A stretch of DNA of 64,000 bases from Streptomyces sp. R28 (GTDB taxonomy: Bacteria > Actinomycetota > Actinomycetes > Streptomycetales > Streptomycetaceae). Position numbers and translations under genes: made by a program. Under the pieces are notes generated by a model. The model did no database searches. It was not told the DNA's origin and saw only the letters and a list, made by a program, of their open reading frames with translations. The stretch covers positions 434,001 to 498,000 of the forward strand of contig NZ_CP163439.1 of NCBI RefSeq assembly GCF_041052385.1, read 5' to 3'. Each line of letters begins with the position of its first letter. The stretch's first letter is position 1. Shown in pieces: positions 49,400 through 57,211 of this stretch.

Positions 49400-50118
49400 G
49401 CCTCGTGCCGCGGCAGCTGACCGAGGCGAACGTCCTCGACGTGTGGGAGAGCGGGCTCGCCGGGCCACCGGCGGCTCGCTCCCTGCTGCTCGCCTCGATG
49501 GCGGCGCCGAGCGGGTGCAGCGTCGCGGACCTGCCGCTGAGTGCGCTCAACTCCCTCTTGCTCGAGCTGCGTCGCGGTGCGTTCGGCGACGCGCTGCCTT
49601 GCGCGGCGGACTGCCCGGAGTGCGGCGAGTGTCTCGATGTCACTGTGGCGGCGGGCGAGTTGCTGCCTTCCGGTGGTGGCGGTGCCGTGGCCGCCACGGC
49701 GACTGTGACGTCGTACGGCAGGACGGTCACGTATCGCGCGCTCACCGGCCGGGACGTCCGCGCCGTTGATCCCGCCGCGCCCGGCGCCCGCCAGACCCTG
49801 CTGCGACGCTGCGTCCTGCGGGTCGACCCACCGGCACACGACCTGCCCGACGAGGTCCTCGAGGACGTCGCCCGGCGGCTCGCCGACCTCGACCCCGGCG
49901 CCGATGCCGTCCTCACCCTGGACTGCCCGCAGTGCGGGCACGGTTGGGACGCCGCCCTCGACCTCGCCGAACACCTGTGGACCGACGTGTCCGGCTACGC
50001 GCACCGCCTCCTGCACGAAGTGCACGCCCTCGCCCGCGCCTACGGCTGGACGGAGGCCGACGTGCTCTCGATCAGCCCGACGCGGCGGCAGTTCTATCTG
50101 GAGGCGAGCACCGGATGA
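49396..50118 (+). CDS. gp26-like baseplate protein with Cys clusters
   Basis: A 240-residue protein. The helical N-terminal part (NVLDVWESGLAGPPAARSLL, LLELRRGAFGD) resembles T4 baseplate gp26/gp51-type proteins found in this position of eCIS clusters. Two Cys clusters, CAADCPECGEC and LDCPQCGHGW, look like zinc-ribbon halves. The C-terminus (LARAYGWTEADVLSISPTRRQFYL) matches tail-assembly proteins. It overlaps both neighbours by ATGA. The exact role is inferred from position. Confidence 0.75.
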   Translation: MSLVPRQLTEANVLDVWESGLAGPPAARSLLLASMAAPSGCSVADLPLSALNSLLLELRRGAFGDALPCAADCPECGECLDVTVAAGELLPSGGGGAVAATATVTSYGRTVTYRALTGRDVRAVDPAAPGARQTLLRRCVLRVDPPAHDLPDEVLEDVARRLADLDPGADAVLTLDCPQCGHGWDAALDLAEHLWTDVSGYAHRLLHEVHALARAYGWTEADVLSISPTRRQFYLEASTG

Positions 50119-52281
50119 ACGACTTCGTGGACCGTCTCCTCAGAGCACCGGGGCCGAGATTGCGACCGCTCGCACCGAACGTGTTCGATCCGGGCGCGCC
50201 GCGGTTGCCGGGTGGCGCGCAGGGGTCGGCGGTGTACGGGCCTGGGGTTGAGGGCGAGGCGGAGACGGAGATGGAGACGGAGGTGCCCGCTCTGGCGTCA
50301 GGGGCGGGGGTGGTGGAACCGGTGCAGGAGCAGGCGGTGGCGGGAGTTGGGGAGCTCTCGTACGAGGCGGTCTCGGGCGGGGAGTTCTTGCGCGCCGTGG
50401 CTCCGGGGGATGAGGCGGGCGGGGGGGGGGATGGGGCGGGGCGGAGGACCTGAGGACGGCCGGTGGGGTGGGTGGGCGTGAGGTCGGCGAGGTGGTGCGC
50501 CCTGCCGACGGCCGGGGCGGACGTCCCGCTGGCGGGGGCCGCAGCACGGGATCAGCCGGTGGAGGTGGGGAGGGAGGCGTTCATCCGGCCGACAGCAATG
50601 GCGCGGGGACGGCCGCCGGGGATGGGGCGCATCCAGTCGACGGGGTTGGTGTCGGAGGGCTGCCTCCGGGCGGGCCCAAGACGACAGGTCCCGCGCGGAC
50701 CAAGGCCGTACACCCCGTGGATGCGAAGGGAACGAGCCCGGCCGCCGAGGCCGCGCGCACCGCCCGCCCCGAACAGCCCCACCACGCCGACGTCGAGGCC
50801 ACACGCCCCGCCGGCCTCAAGCACTCCCACCTCGACGACAGCGGTCCCGAGCAGCCCCGCCACCGGCCAGATGCCGATCCCGCCCAGCCCCGCCACTGGC
50901 CTAATGCCGATCCCGCCCAGCCCCACCGAGCAGACGTCGAGGCCACACGTCCCGGCCACGGCGGCGAGACGCGCCCAAAGGACGGGGAGCGCGCCCTCCA
51001 GGCCGGCGGGAAGGACGTACGAGTGGCCGGAGCGGGCCTTCGGCCGAGCGCAACTTCACGGCCGGCGGCCGGTGCCGGGGCGTCCTGGGCGGAGGCACCC
51101 GGCGTCGGCCGTCGCGAACGGGGCGACGACGGCGCACCGCGGGTAATGCGGAGCACCTCCCCCTCTGCCCCGGCGAGCCAAGTCCCTGACGAAGCGGCCG
51201 GGTTCGAAGCGCCGCGCGGCCAGGAATCGCGGCCCTCTCCCAGAGGCTCCGCCATCGGCCACCGCTCCCCACCCATCGACTCGGCCCCGGCAGACCCCGA
51301 CCGTGGTCCTACGGCCGATGAGCCACCGCTACGTCGCGATGACCCACCCCTACGTCGCCCGAGTCGCCCGGACCGTCCCGCTGCCGCCCGGACGCCCACG
51401 GCCGCCCCCGGATCCTCCGCCCCGCACCCGCAGGAGACCCCGCTCCCCCTCCGTCCGGACCTCCCTCCCCTCCCGACAGGAGCCGGCACGGCGCCTCAGG
51501 GTCGACCTGTGTCTCCCGCCCGACCGGTGCCTCCCGGCCGACCGGGCGCGCCGCTACGGCGGCCCGGAATGGAGAGCGAAGGCTTCGGTGCACCCGCCCT
51601 GGGCTCGGCTCTGTCTTCCCCTCCGGCACCCGCCGATGCCGCGCCCGCCGAAGCGCGACCAGCCGCGTCGGCGCCACGACCGCCGGCTCCCGCGGGGCTC
51701 GCGGTCTCGTCGACCCCCGCACAGCCACCATCACGGACACCGGAACCGGCACCGCTTTCGGCACCCTCACCAGCTTCGGCACGCCGACCAGCGCCGTCAT
51801 CGCGCCCCGCCGCGCCTCCCTCCACTCCTCCCTCGGCACCCCCCGCCGCGCCTCCCTCCACGCCCCCTCTCGCACCCCCCCGCCGGCCTCCCGGCGCGGC
51901 CCTCCGCACCCCCGCCACGCCTCCGCCGTTGCGCCGGCCCTCCGCGCCCCCCTCCGCTCCTCCGCCTTCACGACCGCCGGCACTGTTCCCGTCACGAAGC
52001 CCTCCGCAATCAGGCCCTCCCCGTCGGACGACCTCCCCCAGCCGCCCCCGGCCCGCCCCGCATCTCCGCTCGCCCTCACCCCGGAGCCCGCCTCCACACA
52101 CACCCGGCGGCCGGCGGCACGACCCGCCGAGGAACCGCCGGCCCACCCGGACGTCGTCCGCGTCACCATCGACCATCTGGTCGTCCGGACGGCCCCTCCC
52201 CGGCCCGTCGACGACCCGCCCCCTGCCTCGCGCCGCAAGCCTCGGCTGAGTCTCGAGGAGTACCTCGGGAGGCAGGCGTGA
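50115..52281 (+). pseudogene. eCIS proline-rich protein, frame broken twice
   Basis: ATG 50115 overlaps the previous stop and opens MNDFVDRLLRAPGPRLRPLA in the first frame, up to a run of ten G at 50421-50430, after which TGA follows. One extra G moves into a second frame that stays open to 52249 and encodes Pro/Ala/Arg/Asp-rich sequence. The natural C-terminus (PDVVRVTIDHLVVRTAPP, then RLSLEEYLGRQA) is in the third frame, open from 51343 to 52281; a C7 run at 51875-51881 is a candidate second shift. Its stop overlaps the next GTG. The full protein would have about 720 residues, mostly disordered. The function is unknown; it may be real decay, phase variation or sequence error. Confidence 0.65.
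50421..50430 (+). repeat. ten-G homopolymer in the proline-rich eCIS gene
   Basis: Ten consecutive G residues lie at the exact point where the coding frame of the proline-rich gene changes. Eight or eleven G would keep the gene open. Such tracts are prone to slippage in replication and to base-calling error. Confidence 0.85.
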
Positions 52282-53480
52282 GTGATGCGTTGGCCATTGC
52301 CGCCGTGACCGAGACGCTGCGGGCCGTACTGCACGGTGCTCTCCGACAGACCGTTCCCGGAGCCGAGGTGACGGTCCGGCATCCAGGGGATGTCGCCGCA
52401 GCCATCGCCGAGGGCGACGGCACGACAGCCGTACTCAACCTCTTCCTCCACCGGACCGGCATCGACCCCGCCTGGCGCAACGCCGACCCCGACGGCTCGC
52501 GCCCCGGCGAGAGTCGGCATCCCGCGCTGCCGCTGGTCCTGCACTACCTGTTCACCGCGCACGCACCCCCCGGTGAGAACTCCACCGTCCCCGAGCGGCT
52601 GCTCGGCGCGGCGATGGCGGCCCTGCACGAGCGGCCGCTGCTGCGTGCCGACGACCTCAGAGCCGCCGCCGACTTCAGCGATCTACACCTCCAGCAGGAG
52701 CCCGTGAAGGTCACCCCGGCGACGATGGCGGCCGACGAGATGTGTCTGCTGTGGGCCGCCCTGGGACACGGCTACCGGCTGTCCGTCGCGTACGAGGCGC
52801 GTGTCGTCCTCATCGACAGCGCCGTACCCGGCCGGGCCCCCCTGCCGGTGCTGCGGCGCGGGGCGTCCGGGACCGGACCCGAGGCGATGCCGACGGCGGC
52901 CACGCGCTGGCCGGTACTGCGGGCCGTCGTGCCGTCGGTCGCCACGCCCGGCTCGGACATCGAGCTCAGCGGGAGCGGGTTTGAGGCGGGGACGCCGAGC
53001 GTGCGTCTGACGCACCCGTTGCTCGGCGGGCCGCTGGTGCTGCCGACCCGCACGGACGAGGCCGGCTCCTTGCGGGCGACACTCGGCGATGACCTCGGCG
53101 CGGGGCGCTGGTCGGCCGTCGTCGCCGTCACCGCGCCCGACGGCAGTGAACGAACCACCGAGCCACGGCACTTCCACATCGCGCCGCGCATCACCGGCTC
53201 CCTGCCGCTGAACGCCAAGCGGGACAAGAAGGGGGCGGTGGCGCTGGCCGTGGAGTGCGCGCCCGCCGTGCATCCCGGTCAGCGGGCCGAGCTGCTGGTG
53301 GCGGATCGGCCCGTACTCGCGGAGCCGTTCACCCGCGCGACCCGGACACTGCGGTTCCGGCTGGCTGCGGGTGAGCCGGGGCGGTATCCGCTGCGGTTGC
53401 GCGTCGACGGGGTGGACAGCCCGCTGATCGATGTGGCGGCCGGGCGGTTCGACGCCGACGTCGCGGTGGTGATCACATGA
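52278..53480 (+). CDS. DUF4255 protein, sheath cap/terminator-like
   Basis: A 400-residue protein. Residues 1-200 or so match DUF4255 (Pvc16 N-terminal domain): AVTETLRAVLHGALRQ, GTTAVLNLFLHRTGIDPAW, LPLVLHYLFTAHA and SVAYEARVVLID. In PVC-like systems this protein caps the tube and sheath. A C-terminal half with Ig/IPT-like beta repeats (ATPGSDIELSGSGFEAG) is extra. GTG 52278 overlaps the preceding TGA and has GGGAGG 5 bases upstream. Confidence 0.85.
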   Translation: MSDALAIAAVTETLRAVLHGALRQTVPGAEVTVRHPGDVAAAIAEGDGTTAVLNLFLHRTGIDPAWRNADPDGSRPGESRHPALPLVLHYLFTAHAPPGENSTVPERLLGAAMAALHERPLLRADDLRAAADFSDLHLQQEPVKVTPATMAADEMCLLWAALGHGYRLSVAYEARVVLIDSAVPGRAPLPVLRRGASGTGPEAMPTAATRWPVLRAVVPSVATPGSDIELSGSGFEAGTPSVRLTHPLLGGPLVLPTRTDEAGSLRATLGDDLGAGRWSAVVAVTAPDGSERTTEPRHFHIAPRITGSLPLNAKRDKKGAVALAVECAPAVHPGQRAELLVADRPVLAEPFTRATRTLRFRLAAGEPGRYPLRLRVDGVDSPLIDVAAGRFDADVAVVIT

Positions 53481-53818
53481 CGACGCCCACGCGGGTCGAG
53501 CTGCGCATCCGCCGGCTGGTGTGGGAGGGGGCCGACCCACCCTCGCCCGAGGCGCTGTGCGCGGCCGTCGAGTCCGAACTCGCCGTGCTGCTCGGCAACT
53601 CCCCCACCATCGGCGCCTGCGCCCTCGACCCGGCCGTACCGGCGGACTGCGCCCTCACCGCGCACGCCCGCCTGATCGCGCGCGCCGTCCACGAGGTACT
53701 TCGAGCCGGGCAACCGCCCGACCCGCACCACCGGCCTCCGCACATCGGCCGGCCACCGGCCCCGGACGCCGCCCCGGTGCCCGGAACCGAACCAAAGGCA
53801 GGAGCCTCTACCCCATGA
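53477..53818 (+). CDS. small eCIS-associated protein, unknown
   Basis: A 113-residue protein overlapping both neighbours by ATGA. It has a compact helical N-terminal domain (VELRIRRLVWEGADPPSPEA, ESELAVLLGNSPT) and a Pro/His-rich tail. I do not recognise it beyond its fixed place between the DUF4255 and Cis7-like genes. A chaperone or assembly role is possible. Confidence 0.6.
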   Translation: MTTPTRVELRIRRLVWEGADPPSPEALCAAVESELAVLLGNSPTIGACALDPAVPADCALTAHARLIARAVHEVLRAGQPPDPHHRPPHIGRPPAPDAAPVPGTEPKAGASTP

Positions 53819-54456
53819 CCACCCCCGCTCCCCGCCGCGGCGGCTTCGTCTTCCTGGACCCCGAGCAAGGCCAGGTGCTGCGGGTCATGCCCTTCCAGTA
53901 CAACCCCGACAGCATCAGCCGCACCGTCCAGCCGCGCGGCGTCGGCGCCGACGCCGGTGACCGGCTGGAGGCGCTGCGGTTGCGGGGGCCGGCCCGGGAG
54001 ACGTTCCGGATCGACGCGGAGTTCGATGCCGTGGACCAACTGGCTTCGAAGGCCACGCAGGCACCGCCCACGGGGTCTGGCCTGAGCGCGACGCTGGCCG
54101 CGCTGGAGAGCGCCGTCACCCCCACCAGCGCCCAGCTGACCCGGCAGAACGACCTGGCCGGCCGGGGAATCCTGGAAATCGCCCCCGTGCAGGCCCCCCT
54201 GTCCGTGCTGGTGCTGGGGACGCGCCGGGTTCTGCCCGTGCGGATGCTGGACATCGACGTGACGGAGGAGGCCTACGACGGGGAGCTCAATCCCATCCGG
54301 GCGCGCGTGACGCTGACGGTGCGGGTCCTCACCGTCGACGACGTCGGATTCGGACACAAGGCAGGGGGTCTCTACCTCCAGTACCAGCAGGGCCGGGAGC
54401 GCCTCGCGGCGACGGTCGCGAACGGCCCGGCGACCGTCGGCTACACGGGCGGCTGA
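53815..54456 (+). CDS. baseplate hub protein, Cis7/gp53-like
   Basis: A 213-residue protein. GFVFLDPEQGQVLRVMPFQY followed by NPDSISRTVQ is the hallmark N-terminus of the Pvc7/Afp7 group (contractile-tail LysM-like hub protein). LSVLVLGTRRVLPVRMLDID and YDGELNPIRARVTLTVRVL follow as in the family. It is expected to sit between the tube end and the spike. The LysM part that is fused in some relatives is here a separate gene downstream. Confidence 0.78.
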   Translation: MTTPAPRRGGFVFLDPEQGQVLRVMPFQYNPDSISRTVQPRGVGADAGDRLEALRLRGPARETFRIDAEFDAVDQLASKATQAPPTGSGLSATLAALESAVTPTSAQLTRQNDLAGRGILEIAPVQAPLSVLVLGTRRVLPVRMLDIDVTEEAYDGELNPIRARVTLTVRVLTVDDVGFGHKAGGLYLQYQQGRERLAATVANGPATVGYTGG

Positions 54457-54501
54457 GCCGCACACGCACCGCGTACCCACCACCAGCCGGAGGAGGTCGG
54501 C

Positions 54502-54831
54502 ATGTTCGAACCCAGCAGCAGGTACCACGGCGTCCCCACGACGACCCACACCCTCGCGGACGGCCGGACCGTCACGCACCTGCGCCGTCGTTTCCTGCCC
54601 CGGCCGGACGAGCTGACCTCCGTCGGCGAGCATGTCGTCACCGCCGGCGAACGGCTCGACGGCATCGCGGCCCGGCGGTACGGCGACCCGGAGCAGTCGT
54701 GGCGGATCGCCGACGCCAACCGGGCGGTGCGGCCGGACGAGTTGACTGCCGTGCCCGGCCGGAGGTTGCGGATCACCCTGCCCGCCGAGGCGTCGGCGGC
54801 GGCTGTCGGCGGCGAACGGGCGTGGCGATGA
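54502..54831 (+). CDS. LysM-domain baseplate protein
   Basis: A 109-residue protein with GGAGGAGG before ATG 54502. One LysM-like domain spans about residues 40-95: EHVVTAGERLDGIAARRYGD, SWRIADANRA and a C-terminal RLRITLPA strand. There is no signal peptide, so it acts in the baseplate of the particle and not as an exported wall hydrolase. It probably completes the Cis7 hub. Confidence 0.82.
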   Translation: MFEPSSRYHGVPTTTHTLADGRTVTHLRRRFLPRPDELTSVGEHVVTAGERLDGIAARRYGDPEQSWRIADANRAVRPDELTAVPGRRLRITLPAEASAAAVGGERAWR

Positions 54832-55946
54832 AGCAGAGCCCGCAGGTGATGCTGCTCCTCGGCGACACGGTGCCCGCTCCGGCCCCGGCGGCGTTCGTCG
54901 ACGCGCTGCACGGGGTGCGGATCAGCTCGGCCAGCGGGGCGACGAGCGGCTTCCAGCTGACCTTCTCGCTCGCTCCCGGCTCGCCGCTTGCCCGGGCGGT
55001 CCTGCCGGACGGGGCGCTGCACGCGAAGAAGCGGGTCGTGGTCGCCGTGGTCCTCGCGGGCCGGTGCCATGTGCTGGTGGACGGCGTGATCACGCATCAG
55101 GAGCTGCACGCGGCGCGAGCGCCCGGGGCGTCGTTCCTCGTCGTCACCGGTGAGGATCTGTCGCTGCTGATGAATCTGCGGCATGTCCGGCGGGCCTTCC
55201 CGGGACTCGCGCCACATCTTCGGGCGACGGCCGTCTGTGCCGCGTACGCCCAGTACGGCATCACGCCGAAGGCCGTGGCACCGGTGCACGCGGACCAGCC
55301 GAATCCGCTGATCGACATTCCGGTGCAGGTGTCGACCGATCTCGCCTATCTGCGGGCGATGGCGGCGGACGTCGGCCACGTCTTCCACCTCGCGCCGGGG
55401 CCCACCCCAGGCGTCAGCACCGCCTACTGGGGGCCGCAGCGCCGCGAGGGGGCCCTTCAGCCGGCCCTGACGACCGGGTGCGGTGCCGCGGACAACGTGG
55501 AGGAGCTGACGTTCTCCTACGACGGGCTGGCCACGTCCGGCTACGGCACGTACCGGCTTGAACCCGCGTCCACGACGGCATCCGAGGCGACCGCGCCCGA
55601 GCCGCTCGTACTGCGCGGATCCCTGGCGGGCCGCCCTGCCGAGGCCCTGCGTGCCGGTGCCCTGACCGGGCAGAGCGGCCGCTCCCTGACCCGGACCCTG
55701 CTGGCCGGTCTAGGCCGCGAGGTCGCCGCCGACGCGGTCACGGGGCGCGGGACCGTCGACGTCCTGCGCTACGGCCACGTTCTGTCCGCCCACGCCCTGG
55801 TGGGCGTGCGCGGGGCGGGAGCGGCGTACGACGGGCGCTATCTCGTGGCCTCGGTGACCCACGACCTCACCCGGGACACGTTCAGACAGCACTTCACGCT
55901 GGTCCGCGACGGGCTCGGCGCCGACATCCAGGTGGTGACCGTATGA
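54828..55946 (+). CDS. spike/hub protein, gp27-like (VgrG N-terminal half)
   Basis: A 372-residue protein of the phage late control D / gp27 fold. The pattern SGATSGFQLTFSLAPGSPL, VVTGEDLSLLMNLRHVRRAF and a second barrel with TDLAYLRAMAADVGHVFHL matches the trimeric hub. In PVC and T6SS the gp27 and gp5 parts are fused (VgrG, Cis8); here they are split into two genes overlapping by ATGA. It carries the spike below the tube. Confidence 0.85.
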   Translation: MKQSPQVMLLLGDTVPAPAPAAFVDALHGVRISSASGATSGFQLTFSLAPGSPLARAVLPDGALHAKKRVVVAVVLAGRCHVLVDGVITHQELHAARAPGASFLVVTGEDLSLLMNLRHVRRAFPGLAPHLRATAVCAAYAQYGITPKAVAPVHADQPNPLIDIPVQVSTDLAYLRAMAADVGHVFHLAPGPTPGVSTAYWGPQRREGALQPALTTGCGAADNVEELTFSYDGLATSGYGTYRLEPASTTASEATAPEPLVLRGSLAGRPAEALRAGALTGQSGRSLTRTLLAGLGREVAADAVTGRGTVDVLRYGHVLSAHALVGVRGAGAAYDGRYLVASVTHDLTRDTFRQHFTLVRDGLGADIQVVTV

Positions 55947-56482
55947 CAACAGCGCAGCCGCACACGACGCATCAATGGCACGGCATGTACGAGGGTGTCG
56001 TGGTCTCCGCCGTGGACCCGACGGGGGTCGGCAGGCTTCTGGTGCGGGTTCCTCAGGTACTGGGCGACGAGGCGCCCGTGTGGGCCGCCCCGCTCACCCC
56101 GCTGGCCGGTTCGGACTGTGGCATGTACGTGGTGCCGCCGCCGGACTCCGGTGTGTGGGTGCGGTTCCTCGACGGGGACCCGGAGCGGGCCGTGTGGGTC
56201 GGGTTCCGGCGGGGCGGGTCGGGTGACGTGCCGTCGGCGGCGAAGGCGGCGCCGCCGGGCGTCCCGCAGATCGTGCTGGCCACCCCTTCCGGCAACGCCC
56301 TGGTCATCAGCGACATGCCTGGTCCGGCCGGCGGGATCAAGCTCCAACTGCACGGTGAGAACGGGCCGTTCATCAAGATCGACGAGATGTCGATCGAGAT
56401 CTCCTGCGGGTCCGGACTCGCCACGCTCAAGCTCGTCGGACCCCAGCTCACCGTCAACGGCGGTGCGTTGACGGTGATGTGA
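55943..56482 (+). CDS. spike protein, gp5/GpV-like OB fold
   Basis: A 179-residue protein. Residues 14-90 or so form the OB fold of baseplate assembly protein V: YEGVVVSAVDPTGVGRLLVR, PPPDSGVWVRFLDGDPERAV. The C-terminal part (GGIKLQLHGENGPFIKID and onward) has the beta-helix-like spike repeats. It would trimerise with the gp27-like protein to form the needle that holds the PAAR tip. Confidence 0.87.
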   Translation: MTTAQPHTTHQWHGMYEGVVVSAVDPTGVGRLLVRVPQVLGDEAPVWAAPLTPLAGSDCGMYVVPPPDSGVWVRFLDGDPERAVWVGFRRGGSGDVPSAAKAAPPGVPQIVLATPSGNALVISDMPGPAGGIKLQLHGENGPFIKIDEMSIEISCGSGLATLKLVGPQLTVNGGALTVM

Positions 56483-56489
56483 GGATGCC

Positions 56490-56843
56490 ATGCCCGGACT
56501 GCTGCTCCACTACGGCGCGTTGATGATGTGCGCCCATCCGCCCGGCCTTGTGACCATTCCCGCGCCGGTGCAGCAGCGCGTTCTGGTCGGGCCGCATCCG
56601 GTCGCCACCAGCGCCGACACGTTCCTGGTGGCTGGCTGCAGCTTCCCGGCCGCCACGCTCGGGGCACCGCCCTGCACGAGCATCGTGTGGCTGCACACCT
56701 CCACCCGGGTGTTCGTCAACGGGCTGCCGGTGCTGCTGCAGCCGGGCCCGCCGGGCAGCCCCGGCCCGGCGATGGGGGTGGGCACGCCGCCGCCCAATCC
56801 CCCGCTGGTGCAGGTCATGCAGCTGCGGGTCCGGGGGATGTGA
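56490..56843 (+). CDS. PAAR-like spike tip protein
   Basis: A 117-residue protein with a PAAR-like plan: short strands, a Cys/His set (MMCAHPPG, VAGCSFP, PPCTSIVW) and Pro/Gly loops. It follows the spike gene directly, as Cis10 does in PVC-like clusters. It would sharpen the tip and may bind cargo. ATG 56490 is the start. Confidence 0.8.
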   Translation: MPGLLLHYGALMMCAHPPGLVTIPAPVQQRVLVGPHPVATSADTFLVAGCSFPAATLGAPPCTSIVWLHTSTRVFVNGLPVLLQPGPPGSPGPAMGVGTPPPNPPLVQVMQLRVRGM

Positions 56844-57211
56844 GCGCCATGGACGTCGCCTTCCCCTACCGCGTCGACGCCCGTGGCCGCACGGCGTCGG
56901 CCGCCTACGCCGACCATGTCCGGGACATGGTCGAACTGGTCCTCTTCACCAGTCCGGGAGAGCGGGTCAACCGGCCCGAGTTCGGCTGCGGTCTGCTCGA
57001 CCTGGTCTTCGCCGGAAACAGCCCCGAACTCGCCGCGACCCTGGAGATGACCGCTCAGGCGGCCCTGCAGCGCTGGCTCGGCGACCTCCTCACGGTGGAC
57101 TCCCTCACGGTGACCGCGGACGAGGCGACGCTCCATGTACGGGTCGCCTATGTCCTGACGGCCACCGGGGAGAACCGCACACTGACCGTGAGCGGGGGGA
57201 CCGGCTCATGA
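56840..57211 (+). CDS. baseplate wedge protein, gp25-like
   Basis: A 123-residue gp25/W-type wedge protein. FTSPGERVNRPEFGCGLLDL carries the conserved R-P-E-F-G motif of the family, essential for sheath nucleation in T6SS TssE and T4 gp25. GTG 56840 overlaps the PAAR stop (GTGA); ATG 56849 is an alternative with better spacing to GGGGG at 56833-56837. Confidence 0.9.
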   Translation: MSAMDVAFPYRVDARGRTASAAYADHVRDMVELVLFTSPGERVNRPEFGCGLLDLVFAGNSPELAATLEMTAQAALQRWLGDLLTVDSLTVTADEATLHVRVAYVLTATGENRTLTVSGGTGS

